The notes beneath the pieces are model-generated. The model was given only the letters and a program-made list of their open reading frames with translations. It was not told the DNA's origin and did no database searches. From NCBI GenBank assembly GCA_026710655.1, contig JAPOQN010000050.1:1-49661 (forward strand): 49,661 nucleotides of DNA. Reading direction: 5' to 3'. The stretch is from Chloroflexota bacterium (GTDB lineage Bacteria > Chloroflexota > Dehalococcoidia > Tepidiformales > Tepidiformaceae). Within the stretch, counting starts at the first letter, position 1. Each line of letters begins with the position of its first letter. The translations under genes were made by a program, and so were the position numbers. This document shows, in pieces, positions 42,668 through 49,654 of this stretch.

Positions 42668-42726
42668 GGTTCGCCTCCGGGGCAGATGGTGGCTGGCCGG
42701 AGGAGGGGTTGCAAGGGAGGGGTCTA

Positions 42727-42799
42727 CGCCCCCGGCAGGAGTCGAACCTGCGGCCAGACGTTTAGAAGACGCCTGCTCTGTCCGCTGAGCTACGGGGGC
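42727..42799 (-). tRNA. tRNA-Arg (anticodon TCT)
   Basis: Cloverleaf on the minus strand: acceptor GCCCCCG/CGGGGGC, D arm TAGCTCAGCGGACAGAGCA, anticodon loop CTTCTAA giving TCT, and T arm GCAGG-TTCGACT-CCTGC. Discriminator G; CCA is not encoded, unlike the tRNA-Gly gene in this window. It reads AGA/AGG codons. Confidence 0.95.
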
Positions 42800-42807
42800 C
42801 CGTGGCT

Positions 42808-42813
42808 ATTGTA
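42808..42813 (-). promoter_or_regulatory. Candidate -10 box for tRNA-Arg
   Basis: Minus-strand TACAAT with 8 nt before the mature 5' end of the tRNA, so the precursor would have almost no 5' leader. Confidence 0.55.
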
Positions 42814-42867
42814 GGCGGAGGGCCGAGAGTCCCCGGGGGGCATGGAGCGTATGCGCGGGGGGCGTGG

Positions 42868-42873
42868 TAATCT
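42868..42873 (+). promoter_or_regulatory. Candidate -10 box for the ino1-pimA-like operon
   Basis: TAATCT, followed by a leader of about 87 nt that can form two hairpins (GGCC...GGCC around 42889-42914 and TGAGCG/CGCTCA around 42917-42940) before the GGAGA ribosome site. No -35 visible. Confidence 0.4.
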
Positions 42874-42966
42874 GCAGTACTGCGTTGCGGCCGGTGCGCC
42901 GCAAGGGCGCGGCCGTTGAGCGAGTCTCCGCGCGCTCACTGAACCATTTTCCTGGAGATTGCGACC

Positions 42967-44040
42967 TTGAGTATCAACGTGGCCATCATCGGCGTGGGCA
43001 ACTGCGCCTCCTCGCTCGTGCAAGGGCTGGAGTTCTACCGGCACATTGAGGAAGGGGACGAGGTTCCCGGCATCATGCACCCCGTGGTGGGGGGCTACCA
43101 CATCAACGACATCAACCTGGCGGTGGCGATCGACATCGACGCCGACAAGGTGGGCAAGGACCTCTCGGAAGCGGTCTTCGCCGGCCAGAACAACACGTTC
43201 AAGTTCTCCGACGTGCCTCACGCAGGCGTGAAGGTCGAGCGGGGGATGACGCACGACGGGCTGGGCCAGTACCTGGGCGAGGTAATCGAGAAAGCGCCCG
43301 GGGGCACGGCGGACATCGTGAAGCTGCTGCGCGAGAACGAGATCGACGTCGTCATCAACTACCTGCCCGTTGGCTCGGAAGAGGCGACGAAGTGGTACGT
43401 CGAGCAGACGCTGGCGGCGGGCTGCGCGTTCATCAACTGCATCCCGGTGTTCATCGCGCGGGACGAGAACGGCTACTGGCCGCGGCGCTTCGAGGAAGCG
43501 GGGCTGCCGATCGTGGGCGACGACATCAAGAGCCAGGTGGGGGCGACCATCGTGCACCGCACGCTGGCGCGCCTGTTCGCCGACCGGGGCGTGCACCTGG
43601 ACCGGACGTACCAGCTCAACTTCGGCGGGAACACGGACTTCATGAACATGCTCGAGCGCTCGCGGCTGGAGTCGAAGAAGATCTCGAAGACCTCGGCGGT
43701 CACGAGCCAGATCGACTACGAGCTGGCTGCCGACGACGTGCATGTCGGCCCGAGCGACTACGTGCCCTGGCTGGACGACCGCAAGTGGTGCCACATCCGC
43801 ATGGAGGGCACTACCTTCGGGAACGTACCCCTTAACGTCGAGCTGAAGCTCGAGGTGTGGGACAGCCCGAACAGCGCTGGCGTCGTGATCGACGCGATCC
43901 GCTGCGCGAAGCTGGGTCTGGACCGAGGCCTGAAGGGGCCGCTGCTGGCGCCGAGCGCGTACTTCATGAAGTCGCCGCCGGTGCAGTATCACGACGACGA
44001 GGCCCGTGACATGGTCGAATCGTTCATCGCGGAGGCGTAG
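42967..44040 (+). CDS. ino1: Inositol-3-phosphate synthase (actinobacterial type)
   Basis: 357 residues. Ino1 converts glucose-6-phosphate to 1D-myo-inositol-3-phosphate using NAD. The NAD site is [14 protein letters not shown] (about 7-20). Conserved blocks are [22 protein letters not shown] with the catalytic Lys, [28 protein letters not shown] and the C-terminal YFMKSPP Lys. Length and motif wording match the mycobacterial enzyme (about 367 residues) rather than the larger eukaryotic type. TTG 42967 is the start, with GGAGA 9 nt upstream. First gene of a six-gene operon that leads to PI-like lipids. Confidence 0.95.
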   Translation: MSINVAIIGVGNCASSLVQGLEFYRHIEEGDEVPGIMHPVVGGYHINDINLAVAIDIDADKVGKDLSEAVFAGQNNTFKFSDVPHAGVKVERGMTHDGLGQYLGEVIEKAPGGTADIVKLLRENEIDVVINYLPVGSEEATKWYVEQTLAAGCAFINCIPVFIARDENGYWPRRFEEAGLPIVGDDIKSQVGATIVHRTLARLFADRGVHLDRTYQLNFGGNTDFMNMLERSRLESKKISKTSAVTSQIDYELAADDVHVGPSDYVPWLDDRKWCHIRMEGTTFGNVPLNVELKLEVWDSPNSAGVVIDAIRCAKLGLDRGLKGPLLAPSAYFMKSPPVQYHDDEARDMVESFIAEA

Positions 44041-44063
44041 TTTTCGAGGCAGGGGGAGCGGGC

Positions 44064-44954
44064 ACGTTCGCTTACGTCGGCTGGCGCGCGCTGCTGGCGC
44101 TTACACGTGTGCTCCCGCTGCCGGTGCTCTGCGCCGGGGCGGGAGTGGTGGGCAGCGCCCTGTACTACTGCTGGCCACAGGGCCGGCAGACCATGCTGCG
44201 AAACTACGAGCGGGTGCTCCCCGAGGCAAGGACGCGGGAACGGCAGCGCGTCGCCCGTGAGTCGCTGGCGAATTACTGCCGCTACATGGTCGAGTTCGCC
44301 GCCAGCGGGAACCTCTCGCCAGAGGAGCGGCTGGCGGTAGGGGTGGAGACGCCCGGATTCGAAGGGCTCGACCGGGGGCTGGCGAAGGGGCGGGGGGCGC
44401 TGGTTGCGCCCATGCACTTCGGTAACTGGGACCTGGGCGCGACGATCGCGGCGGCGCGGGGCTACACCCTGACGGTAGTGGGAGAAACCTTCGGTCATCC
44501 GGGGCTGGACGAACTGGTCGTGGCGGGGCGGGAAGCACTGGGCGTACGGCTGGTCAAGATGGAGCGGGTGGGGCCGTCGCTGGTGCGGTCGCTGCGCCGG
44601 AACGAGATGCTGGCCACCCTGATCGACCGCCCCCTGAGCGAAGGGGGGGTGCGCGTGCGCTTCTTCGGGGAAGAGGTGGAGGTGCCCGCGGGGCCGGCCC
44701 GGCTGGCGCTGCGGACGGGGGCGGCGGTGGGGGCGGTGGCGTTCCCAAGGCGGGAGGCGGGACGGATCGATGTGCTTTCGAACTTCGACCTGGACTTCGA
44801 ACCTAGCGGGGACACGGCCCGCGACGTGCAGGCGCTGACGCAGGCGATCATGAGCGCCCACGAGGCGTTCGTCCGCCAGTACCCCGAGCAGTGGTATATG
44901 TTCCGCGAGTTTTGGGAACCGCGAGCCTCCGCCGAACCGTCCTCGGGACGCTGA
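44064..44954 (+). CDS. LpxL/HtrB-type lysophospholipid acyltransferase 1 (PatA-like)
   Basis: Lipid acyltransferase of the LpxL/PatA family. The catalytic HX4D motif is in APMHFGNWDLG (His103 and Asp108 if counted from GTG 44109). The N-terminal membrane-anchoring segment GWRALLALTRVLPLPVL matches the family only if translation begins upstream of GTG 44109. In that frame no ATG, GTG or TTG occurs before ACG 44064, which lies 6 nt after AGGGGGA; I therefore extend to 44064 with caution (GTG 44109 gives 281 residues). It starts just after ino1 and overlaps the second acyltransferase. In mycobacteria, PatA acylates the mannose of PIM1/PIM2. Confidence 0.8.
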   Translation, partial: TFAYVGWRALLALTRVLPLPVLCAGAGVVGSALYYCWPQGRQTMLRNYERVLPEARTRERQRVARESLANYCRYMVEFAASGNLSPEERLAVGVETPGFEGLDRGLAKGRGALVAPMHFGNWDLGATIAAARGYTLTVVGETFGHPGLDELVVAGREALGVRLVKMERVGPSLVRSLRRNEMLATLIDRPLSEGGVRVRFFGEEVEVPAGPARLALRTGAAVGAVAFPRREAGRIDVLSNFDLDFEPSGDTARDVQALTQAIMSAHEAFVRQYPEQWYMFREFWEPRASAEPSSGR

Positions 44955-45814
44955 CCTTGGCGGCGCTGCAGGTGGCGGCGCCGGTAGTGGGACGCTTTCC
45001 GCGACCGGCGTACGCGCTGGCGCGAGCCGCCGGCTGGCTCACGTGGCGGCTGCGGGCGGGGGCGCGGGCGCGGGTGGCGGGGAACCTCCTGCCGGCCTGC
45101 GGGGGGGACCACGAACAGGCCCGGGCCGCCTCACTCAGGGTGTTCCAGAATGTCGCGACCTACTACGTGGACCTGGCCACGCTCCCCTATCGCAAGCCGA
45201 CGGGCTTCGAGGAGGAGCACCTGCTTGTCGAGGGCGAGGAGCATGTCCCCTCCCTCTTCGAGCCGGGGCCGGTGATCATCGTGAGCGCTCACGTAGGGAA
45301 CCCGGAGCTGGCGCTGGTCGCGGTGGCGCAGCGGGGACGACAGTGGGTGGAGCTGGTCGAGCCGTTGGAACCGCCCGCACTGGGGCGATACCTGGCGCGG
45401 CTACGCGAGGCGGCGGGAGGGATCGTGGCGGAAGCCGACGTGAACGGGACCCGCACGGCGCTGCGCCAGCTGCGGGCGGGAGGCATGGTGGCGCTGGTGG
45501 CGGACCGCGACCTGGCCGGCGCGGGTATCTGCGTGACACTCCTGGGGCAGCGGGTGTTGCTGCCGCGCGGTCCCTGGGAGCTGGCACGACGCACGGGAGC
45601 GAGGGTGGTCCCCATGTTTGCAGCGCGCCGCTTCGCCGATGATCAGACGGTCTGGATCGACGAGCCGTTCACGGTTTCGGACCAGGGGGAGCGGGAGGAA
45701 GCGGTGCAAGCCGCTGCGCAGCGGTGGGCGGACCTGTTCGGCGCACACCTTCAGCGCGACCCCGGACAATGGACGGTGCTGGAAGACTTCTGGGGGGTGC
45801 ATGCCTGTGGGTAA
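44891..45814 (+). CDS. LpxL/HtrB-type lysophospholipid acyltransferase 2
   Basis: 307 residues from GTG 44891, which overlaps the first acyltransferase by 64 bp; TTG 44957, 2 nt after that gene's stop, is an equally possible start and would still keep the full fold. The catalytic motif is HX4E (His134, Glu139 in SAHVGNPELAL), and the downstream VALVADRDLAG and RTGARVVPMF blocks match LpxL-like acyltransferases. Divergence from its neighbour (HX4E instead of HX4D) argues for a different acyl position or acceptor, not simple duplication. It ends 14 bp inside the PHP gene. Confidence 0.82.
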   Translation: MVYVPRVLGTASLRRTVLGTLTLAALQVAAPVVGRFPRPAYALARAAGWLTWRLRAGARARVAGNLLPACGGDHEQARAASLRVFQNVATYYVDLATLPYRKPTGFEEEHLLVEGEEHVPSLFEPGPVIIVSAHVGNPELALVAVAQRGRQWVELVEPLEPPALGRYLARLREAAGGIVAEADVNGTRTALRQLRAGGMVALVADRDLAGAGICVTLLGQRVLLPRGPWELARRTGARVVPMFAARRFADDQTVWIDEPFTVSDQGEREEAVQAAAQRWADLFGAHLQRDPGQWTVLEDFWGVHACG

Positions 45815-46541
45815 GGCCGACTTGCACATCCACACGCGCATCTCGGACGGGATGGCTTCGGTCGAGAAGGTTCTGGAACGGGCCGAGCATGGAGCGGACC
45901 TGGACGTCATCGCGATCACGGACCACGAGGACGTGCGGGGCGGGCTGGAGGCGCGAGAACTTGCGGCAAAGCGAGGGTTGCGGGTGGAGGTGGTGCCGGG
46001 CGCGGAGATCACGACGCGACACGGGCACCTGCTGGCACTGTTCATCGAGCGCACGCCGCCGATCTTCCGCTCGGTGGAGGCGACGATCGAGGCGATCCAC
46101 GCGCAGGGCGGAATTGCGATTGCGGCGCACCCCATGAGCTGGCTGACGCGGTCGCTGAGCCGGCGCACCATCGACCGGGTGGTGGCGCGGGGGGAGGAGG
46201 GGGTGGTGTTCGACGCGATCGAGGCGAACCTGAGCCCGGCGGGGCGGGTGACGGCGCGGCAGACCGAGGAGCGCAACGCGGCCCGCTGGCGGCTGCCGGT
46301 GTGCGGGGGGAGCGACTGTCACCATCTGCCGCAGCTGGGCACGGGCTGGACGGAGTTCGAGGGACGCACGGCGGAGGAGTTGCACGCTGCGCTGGCGACG
46401 GGGGCGGTGCGGGAGGGGCACTCGCAGCCGCCATCACTACGGGAGATCGGGCTGGGGCAGGCGGTGTTGGGGCTGGCGTGGGGGTTCTCGGCGACGCCCC
46501 GTAAGATGGTACGTCGAGGGACGTGGGTGAGCGGACGATGA
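45801..46541 (+). CDS. PHP-domain phosphoesterase
   Basis: 246 residues of the PHP metal-dependent phosphoesterase superfamily. Ligands are visible in order: KADLHIHTRISDG (His9, His11, Asp16), AITDHEDV (Asp41, His42), PGAEIT (Glu69), AIAAHP (His110) and GGSDCHH near residue 175. A hydrophobic region at about 215-235 precedes a basic end. It may dephosphorylate an inositol or phospholipid phosphate in this operon, a step that would convert phosphatidylinositol-phosphate to phosphatidylinositol; that is inference from position. ATG 45801 is inside the acyltransferase end; the TGA overlaps the GT4 start (ATGA). Confidence 0.85.
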   Translation: MPVGKADLHIHTRISDGMASVEKVLERAEHGADLDVIAITDHEDVRGGLEARELAAKRGLRVEVVPGAEITTRHGHLLALFIERTPPIFRSVEATIEAIHAQGGIAIAAHPMSWLTRSLSRRTIDRVVARGEEGVVFDAIEANLSPAGRVTARQTEERNAARWRLPVCGGSDCHHLPQLGTGWTEFEGRTAEELHAALATGAVREGHSQPPSLREIGLGQAVLGLAWGFSATPRKMVRRGTWVSGR

Positions 46542-47686
46542 GGATCGCACTCGTATCGCCGTACGACTGGTCCGTGCCGAGTGGGGTGAACCGCCACATC
46601 GGGCAGCTCGGGGCGCAGTTCCGCGAGTGGGGCCACGAGATCACGATCCTGGCGCCGGCATCGGACCCGGAGGAGGCGGAGGGGGACTGCATCGCCATGG
46701 GGCGGCCGCTGGCGGTTCCGGCAAGCGGTTCGATGGCGCGCATCAGCTTCACCTGGAAAGGCCGAGCGATCGAGAGTTTGCTGGCGGAGGGGGCGTTCGA
46801 GATTGTTCATCTGCACGAGCCGCTGATGCCGCTCCTGCCGTACCAGGTGCTGCGTCAATCGCAGGCAGTAAACGTGGGCACGTTCCATGCAGCGAAGGAG
46901 GGCGGCAATCGCTTCTACGAGTACACGCGTCCGTTGATACGGCGGTGGTTCCGACGGCTGGACGGGAAGATCGCCGTCTCGCCGGCGGCGACGCGTCTGG
47001 TCGGGCGGTACTTTCCCGGGTACTTCAACCTGATCCCGAACGGGATCGACTTCGGGCACTTCGCGGGGGAGCATGCCCCGCTGCCGGAGTTCGACGACGG
47101 CTGCTTCAACCTGCTGTTCGTAGGCCGTCCGGAGAAGCGCAAGGGGCTGAAGTACGCCCTGCGGGCCTTCGGGCGCATTCGCGAGGCAGAGCCAAGGAGC
47201 CGGTTGATCGTGGTGGGGGCAGGGAGCTTCCGGCGGTACGAGCGGATCGTGGGACCGGACGAGAATGTGGTGTTCCGATCGAACGTGCCCTACGGGGAGC
47301 TGCCCCGCTACCACCACAGCGCCCACGCCTTCTGCTCGCCGGCGACGGGGAACGAGAGCCAGGGGATCGCGCTGCTGGAGGCGATGGCGGCGCGACTGCC
47401 GGTGGTGGCGAGCAATATCGAGGGGTTCGCGGGGGTGATCACGAACGAGGTCGACGGGCTGCTCGTACCCCCCAAAGACGACAAAGCGATCGCCGATGCG
47501 GTCCTGCGCCTGCGGCACGACCGCGACCTGCGCGAGTCGCTGGCGGAGCAGGGGCAGGCGCAGGCAGCGCACTACAGCTGGGAGAACGTGGCGCGGCGGG
47601 TGATGGCGTACTACGAGCGGCTGCTCTACGAACGGGGGCAGGTGGAAGAGGCGAGGGCAACTCAAGGGGAGCTGACACGGGCGTGA
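46538..47686 (+). CDS. PimA-like GT4 glycosyltransferase (phosphatidylinositol mannosyltransferase homologue)
   Basis: 382-residue retaining GT-B enzyme. The N-terminus MRIALVSPYDWSVPSG, the GRPLAVPASGSMARISF segment and FEIVHLHEP follow the mycobacterial PimA layout closely. EX7E is Glu273-Glu281 in NESQGIALLEAM; His117, Arg197 and Lys202 line up with residues described for donor binding and catalysis in mycobacterial PimA. It would add mannose from GDP-mannose to position 2 of the inositol ring of phosphatidylinositol at the inner membrane face. Donor sugar and acceptor are inferred. Start ATG 46538 overlaps the PHP stop; the stop overlaps the phosphatidyltransferase GTG. A TAAGAT box at 46502 could be an internal promoter. 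Confidence 0.85.
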   Translation: MRIALVSPYDWSVPSGVNRHIGQLGAQFREWGHEITILAPASDPEEAEGDCIAMGRPLAVPASGSMARISFTWKGRAIESLLAEGAFEIVHLHEPLMPLLPYQVLRQSQAVNVGTFHAAKEGGNRFYEYTRPLIRRWFRRLDGKIAVSPAATRLVGRYFPGYFNLIPNGIDFGHFAGEHAPLPEFDDGCFNLLFVGRPEKRKGLKYALRAFGRIREAEPRSRLIVVGAGSFRRYERIVGPDENVVFRSNVPYGELPRYHHSAHAFCSPATGNESQGIALLEAMAARLPVVASNIEGFAGVITNEVDGLLVPPKDDKAIADAVLRLRHDRDLRESLAEQGQAQAAHYSWENVARRVMAYYERLLYERGQVEEARATQGELTRA

Positions 47687-48297
47687 GCCAGCGAAAAGTG
47701 CGGCTTCTGCCAGAGCGCATCCCGGCGGCGGCGAGCGACGCGATCGGGCGGGGTGTGGGCGCGCTCGGCATCACGCCGAACATGATCACGCTGGCGGGCG
47801 TGGTCGGGAGCGGGGTGGCGGCCTGGCTGATCACGGAGGAGCGGCTGCTCATCGCGGGGGCGGTGTTCCTGGGCTTCAGCGCGATGGACTTCGTCGACGG
47901 AGCGGTGGCGCGGGCGACGGGGCAAGCGACGCCGTACGGGGCGCTGCTGGACGCGGTCATGGACCGGGTGGGCGAGGCGCTCGTGCTGGCGGGGTGCATC
48001 TGGTACTTCGCGGAGCGGGGGGAGGACGTGCAGGCGGGGTTCGGGTACGCGGCGCTGTTCGGGAGTATCGCGGTCAGCTACGTGCGGGCGCGGGGGGAGG
48101 CGCTGGGGGTGGCGACGCGCGAGGGGTTGTTCCGGCGCCAGGAGCGGGTCGTGCTGCTCGGCATCGGGCTGCTGGCAAACGGTCTGACGGTCGTCATCAT
48201 CATCCTGGCGATCCTCGCCAACCTGACGGCGCTGCAACGCTGGTGGATCGTCAGCAAGGGGTCGCGGGAGCGGGACCGGGAGGAAGCGGAGGGCTAG
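47683..48297 (+). CDS. CDP-alcohol phosphatidyltransferase, phosphatidylinositol-phosphate synthase-like
   Basis: 204-residue membrane enzyme. The family motif D(x)2DG(x)2AR(x)8G(x)3D(x)3D is complete (Asp69, Asp72, Gly73, Arg77, Gly86, Asp90, Asp94). The VSYVRARGEALGV loop followed by GLFRRQERVVLL matches actinobacterial phosphatidylinositol-phosphate synthase (PgsA1), which joins CDP-diacylglycerol to inositol-1-phosphate. GTG 47683 overlaps the PimA-like stop (GTGA). The last codons (EEAEG, TAG) lie in the 30-bp repeat duplicated beyond the toxin-antitoxin cassette. The other candidate function, phosphatidylglycerophosphate synthase, is less likely given ino1 in the operon. Confidence 0.83.
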   Translation: MSQRKVRLLPERIPAAASDAIGRGVGALGITPNMITLAGVVGSGVAAWLITEERLLIAGAVFLGFSAMDFVDGAVARATGQATPYGALLDAVMDRVGEALVLAGCIWYFAERGEDVQAGFGYAALFGSIAVSYVRARGEALGVATREGLFRRQERVVLLGIGLLANGLTVVIIILAILANLTALQRWWIVSKGSRERDREEAEG

Positions 48298-48307
48298 GTC
48301 GGGGGCG
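48278..48307. repeat. 30-bp direct repeat, left copy
   Basis: Perfect copy of 49060-49089. Contains the last codons and TAG of the phosphatidyltransferase gene and the CTAG tetranucleotide that also gives TAG on the opposite strand. Confidence 0.9.
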
Positions 48308-48375
48308 TCCCTTCGAACCCCGACTGAGTCAGGACCTACAGTGCCCCCCAACTGCACGATATTCCTCAATAGTCA

Positions 48376-48381
48376 TATACT
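48376..48381 (+). promoter_or_regulatory. Candidate -10 box for higBA, leaderless
   Basis: TATACT with 6 nt before GTG 48388; no ribosome site. Confidence 0.6.
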
Positions 48382-48387
48382 GTTCGG

Positions 48388-48750
48388 GTGCACTGGGAGG
48401 TGGAGTACACAGACCAGTTCGAGCAGTGGTGGCAAGGGCTCTCGGAGCGAGAGCAGAACCCCGTGATCGCCAGGGTGGAACTCCTGATGGAATATGGCCC
48501 CAGTCTTCCTTTCCCCTTCTCCTCGGACATCAAGAGTTCGCGACACGGGAGCATGCGCGAGTTGCGCGCGCAGAGCGCCGGACGACCCCTGCGCGTGCTC
48601 TATGCCTTCGACCCGAGGCGCACATCCATCCTCCTCATCGGAGGGGACAAGACCGGCAACGACCGCTTCTACGAGGAATACGTGCCGATAGCCGACCGCC
48701 TGTATGACGAACATCTACGTGAATTGAAACGAGAGGGACTAATCGGATGA
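48388..48750 (+). CDS. higB: HigB-type toxin (RelE/Gp49-like)
   Basis: 120 residues. The RelE-fold is suggested by EYTDQFEQWWQGLSEREQNPVIARVELLME, a mid-protein SSRHGSMRELRAQSAGRPLRVLYAFDPRRTSILLIGGDKTG run typical of phage Gp49-like/HigB proteins, and the NDRFYEEYVPIADRLYDEHL C-terminal helix. Such toxins cleave mRNA on the ribosome. Toxin precedes antitoxin, the HigBA order. GTG 48388 is leaderless; ATGA overlap with higA keeps the two in step. Codon use is less GC-biased than neighbours, supporting recent transfer. Confidence 0.88.
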   Translation: MHWEVEYTDQFEQWWQGLSEREQNPVIARVELLMEYGPSLPFPFSSDIKSSRHGSMRELRAQSAGRPLRVLYAFDPRRTSILLIGGDKTGNDRFYEEYVPIADRLYDEHLRELKREGLIG

Positions 48751-49079
48751 GCGGACGCCACCCATTCCGGGAACTGACCAGGGACATTGCGCCCGAGCGC
48801 CGAAGGCGAATCGACGAGATGAAGCGCGAACTGCTCGCCGAGATGCCGCTGCATGAGTTGCGTCGGGCGCGGGCACTGACCCAGAAGGATCTGGCGGAGA
48901 CGCTTCACGTGACACAGCCGGCAATCGCGAAGCTCGAGCAACGAGCCGACGTCTACGTCTCGAGCCTTCGCTCATACATTGAGGCGGTGGGCGGACGGCT
49001 CAGGATCGTCGCCGAATTCCCCGAAGGCGAGGTGGCCATCACGAACTTCGCCGAAGTGGGGGAGGAAGCGGAGGGCTAG
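48747..49079 (+). CDS. higA: HigA-type XRE antitoxin
   Basis: 110 residues. The helix-turn-helix is LHELRRARALTQKDLAETLHVTQPAIAKLEQ (about 35-65), a standard XRE/Cro fold, followed by VSSLRSYIEAVGGRLRIVAEF, the usual end of HigA-like antitoxins. It should bind its own promoter and neutralise HigB. The final residues EEAEG and the TAG come from the right copy of the 30-bp target repeat, so the natural C-terminus of this antitoxin was probably different. Confidence 0.88.
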   Translation: MSGRHPFRELTRDIAPERRRRIDEMKRELLAEMPLHELRRARALTQKDLAETLHVTQPAIAKLEQRADVYVSSLRSYIEAVGGRLRIVAEFPEGEVAITNFAEVGEEAEG

Positions 49080-49089
49080 GTCGGGGGCG
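49060..49089. repeat. 30-bp direct repeat, right copy
   Basis: Identical to 48278-48307. Here it supplies the last codons of higA and, on the minus strand, the stop codon of the proline-rich membrane protein. Confidence 0.9.
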
Positions 49090-49654
49090 GGCCCCACTCG
49101 TCGAACTCGGGCTCCGGTTCGTCCTCGGGCTCGCGGTCGGGTTCGTCCTCGGGCTCCGATTCCGGGGCTGGGGGTTCCTCGGTGCGCGAGCCGGCATCGA
49201 ACGTGGGCGGGGGCGAGGAGCTCGCGAGCGGTCCCGAGGGCTCCGGGGTTTCGGGCGCGTCCACGGCGACCGCTTCCGGTTGCGGGCCGCGGTTGCCCAG
49301 CATCATCGAAAGGAGGAGGGCGAAGATGGCCAGCAGCGCCAGGATCGCGCCGCCGGCGATGGCGCCGAGGGCGACGTTGCTGAGGCCGCGGCCGCCGTCG
49401 TTGCCACCGGTGGCGGCGCCGGGAACGGTGGGCGGGGAGGCGGTTGGGTCAGGTTCCGCCTGCTCGGGGGCGGCGGTGGGTGGCGGGGTCGCCTGGGGCT
49501 GCTCGGGCTCGGGGGTGGGTTCGGGCGTGGCGGGCTCCTCGCGGGCAGGGGGGGGGGGGGGGGGGGGGTCGCGGGGGGGGGGGGGGGGCCCAGGGGGGCC
49601 CCCCCGGGGTCGTGGGGGCATCTTGGCCCCCATGAGCGACGACGAAACACGCAT
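49076..49654 (-). CDS. Proline-rich single-pass membrane protein
   Basis: Up to 192 residues if started at ATG 49654; ATG 49633 and ATG 49621 are also possible. One membrane helix (about 95-118: NVALGAIAGGAILALLAIFALLL) is flanked by a Pro/Glu-rich N-terminal domain and an acidic Glu/Asp/Pro-rich C-terminal domain ending in PEFDEWGPPPT. No family recognised. The N-terminal Pro runs are encoded by G homopolymers of 21 and 16 bases in the plus strand, where sequencing errors would shift the frame, so the N-terminus is unreliable. Confidence 0.55.
   Translation of the reverse strand: MRVSSSLMGAKMPPRPRGGPPGPPPPPRDPPPPPPPAREEPATPEPTPEPEQPQATPPPTAAPEQAEPDPTASPPTVPGAATGGNDGGRGLSNVALGAIAGGAILALLAIFALLLSMMLGNRGPQPEAVAVDAPETPEPSGPLASSSPPPTFDAGSRTEEPPAPESEPEDEPDREPEDEPEPEFDEWGPPPT
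49548..49617. repeat. Long G homopolymers and G/C-block palindromes
   Basis: Runs of 21 G (49548-49568) and 16 G (49573-49588), followed by alternating G and C blocks. Could be G-quadruplex-forming or phase-variable tracts, but this near-end low-complexity sequence is also a classic assembly or base-calling artefact. Confidence 0.6.

Larger units (their letters stand above)
48308..49089. mobile_element. Inserted toxin-antitoxin cassette bounded by a 30-bp duplication
   Basis: The 752 bp between the repeats, plus one repeat copy, form a 782-bp unit that carries only higB- and higA-like genes. No transposase or terminal inverted repeats are visible. Composition is clearly less GC-rich than the flanks. 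The duplicated target suggests acquisition by a staggered-cut or recombination event, but the mechanism is not known. Confidence 0.6.

Noticed and set aside
42874..42966. Riboswitch in the ino1 leader
   Set aside because: Two hairpins can be drawn but no recognised riboswitch core; GC-rich leaders form such stems by chance.
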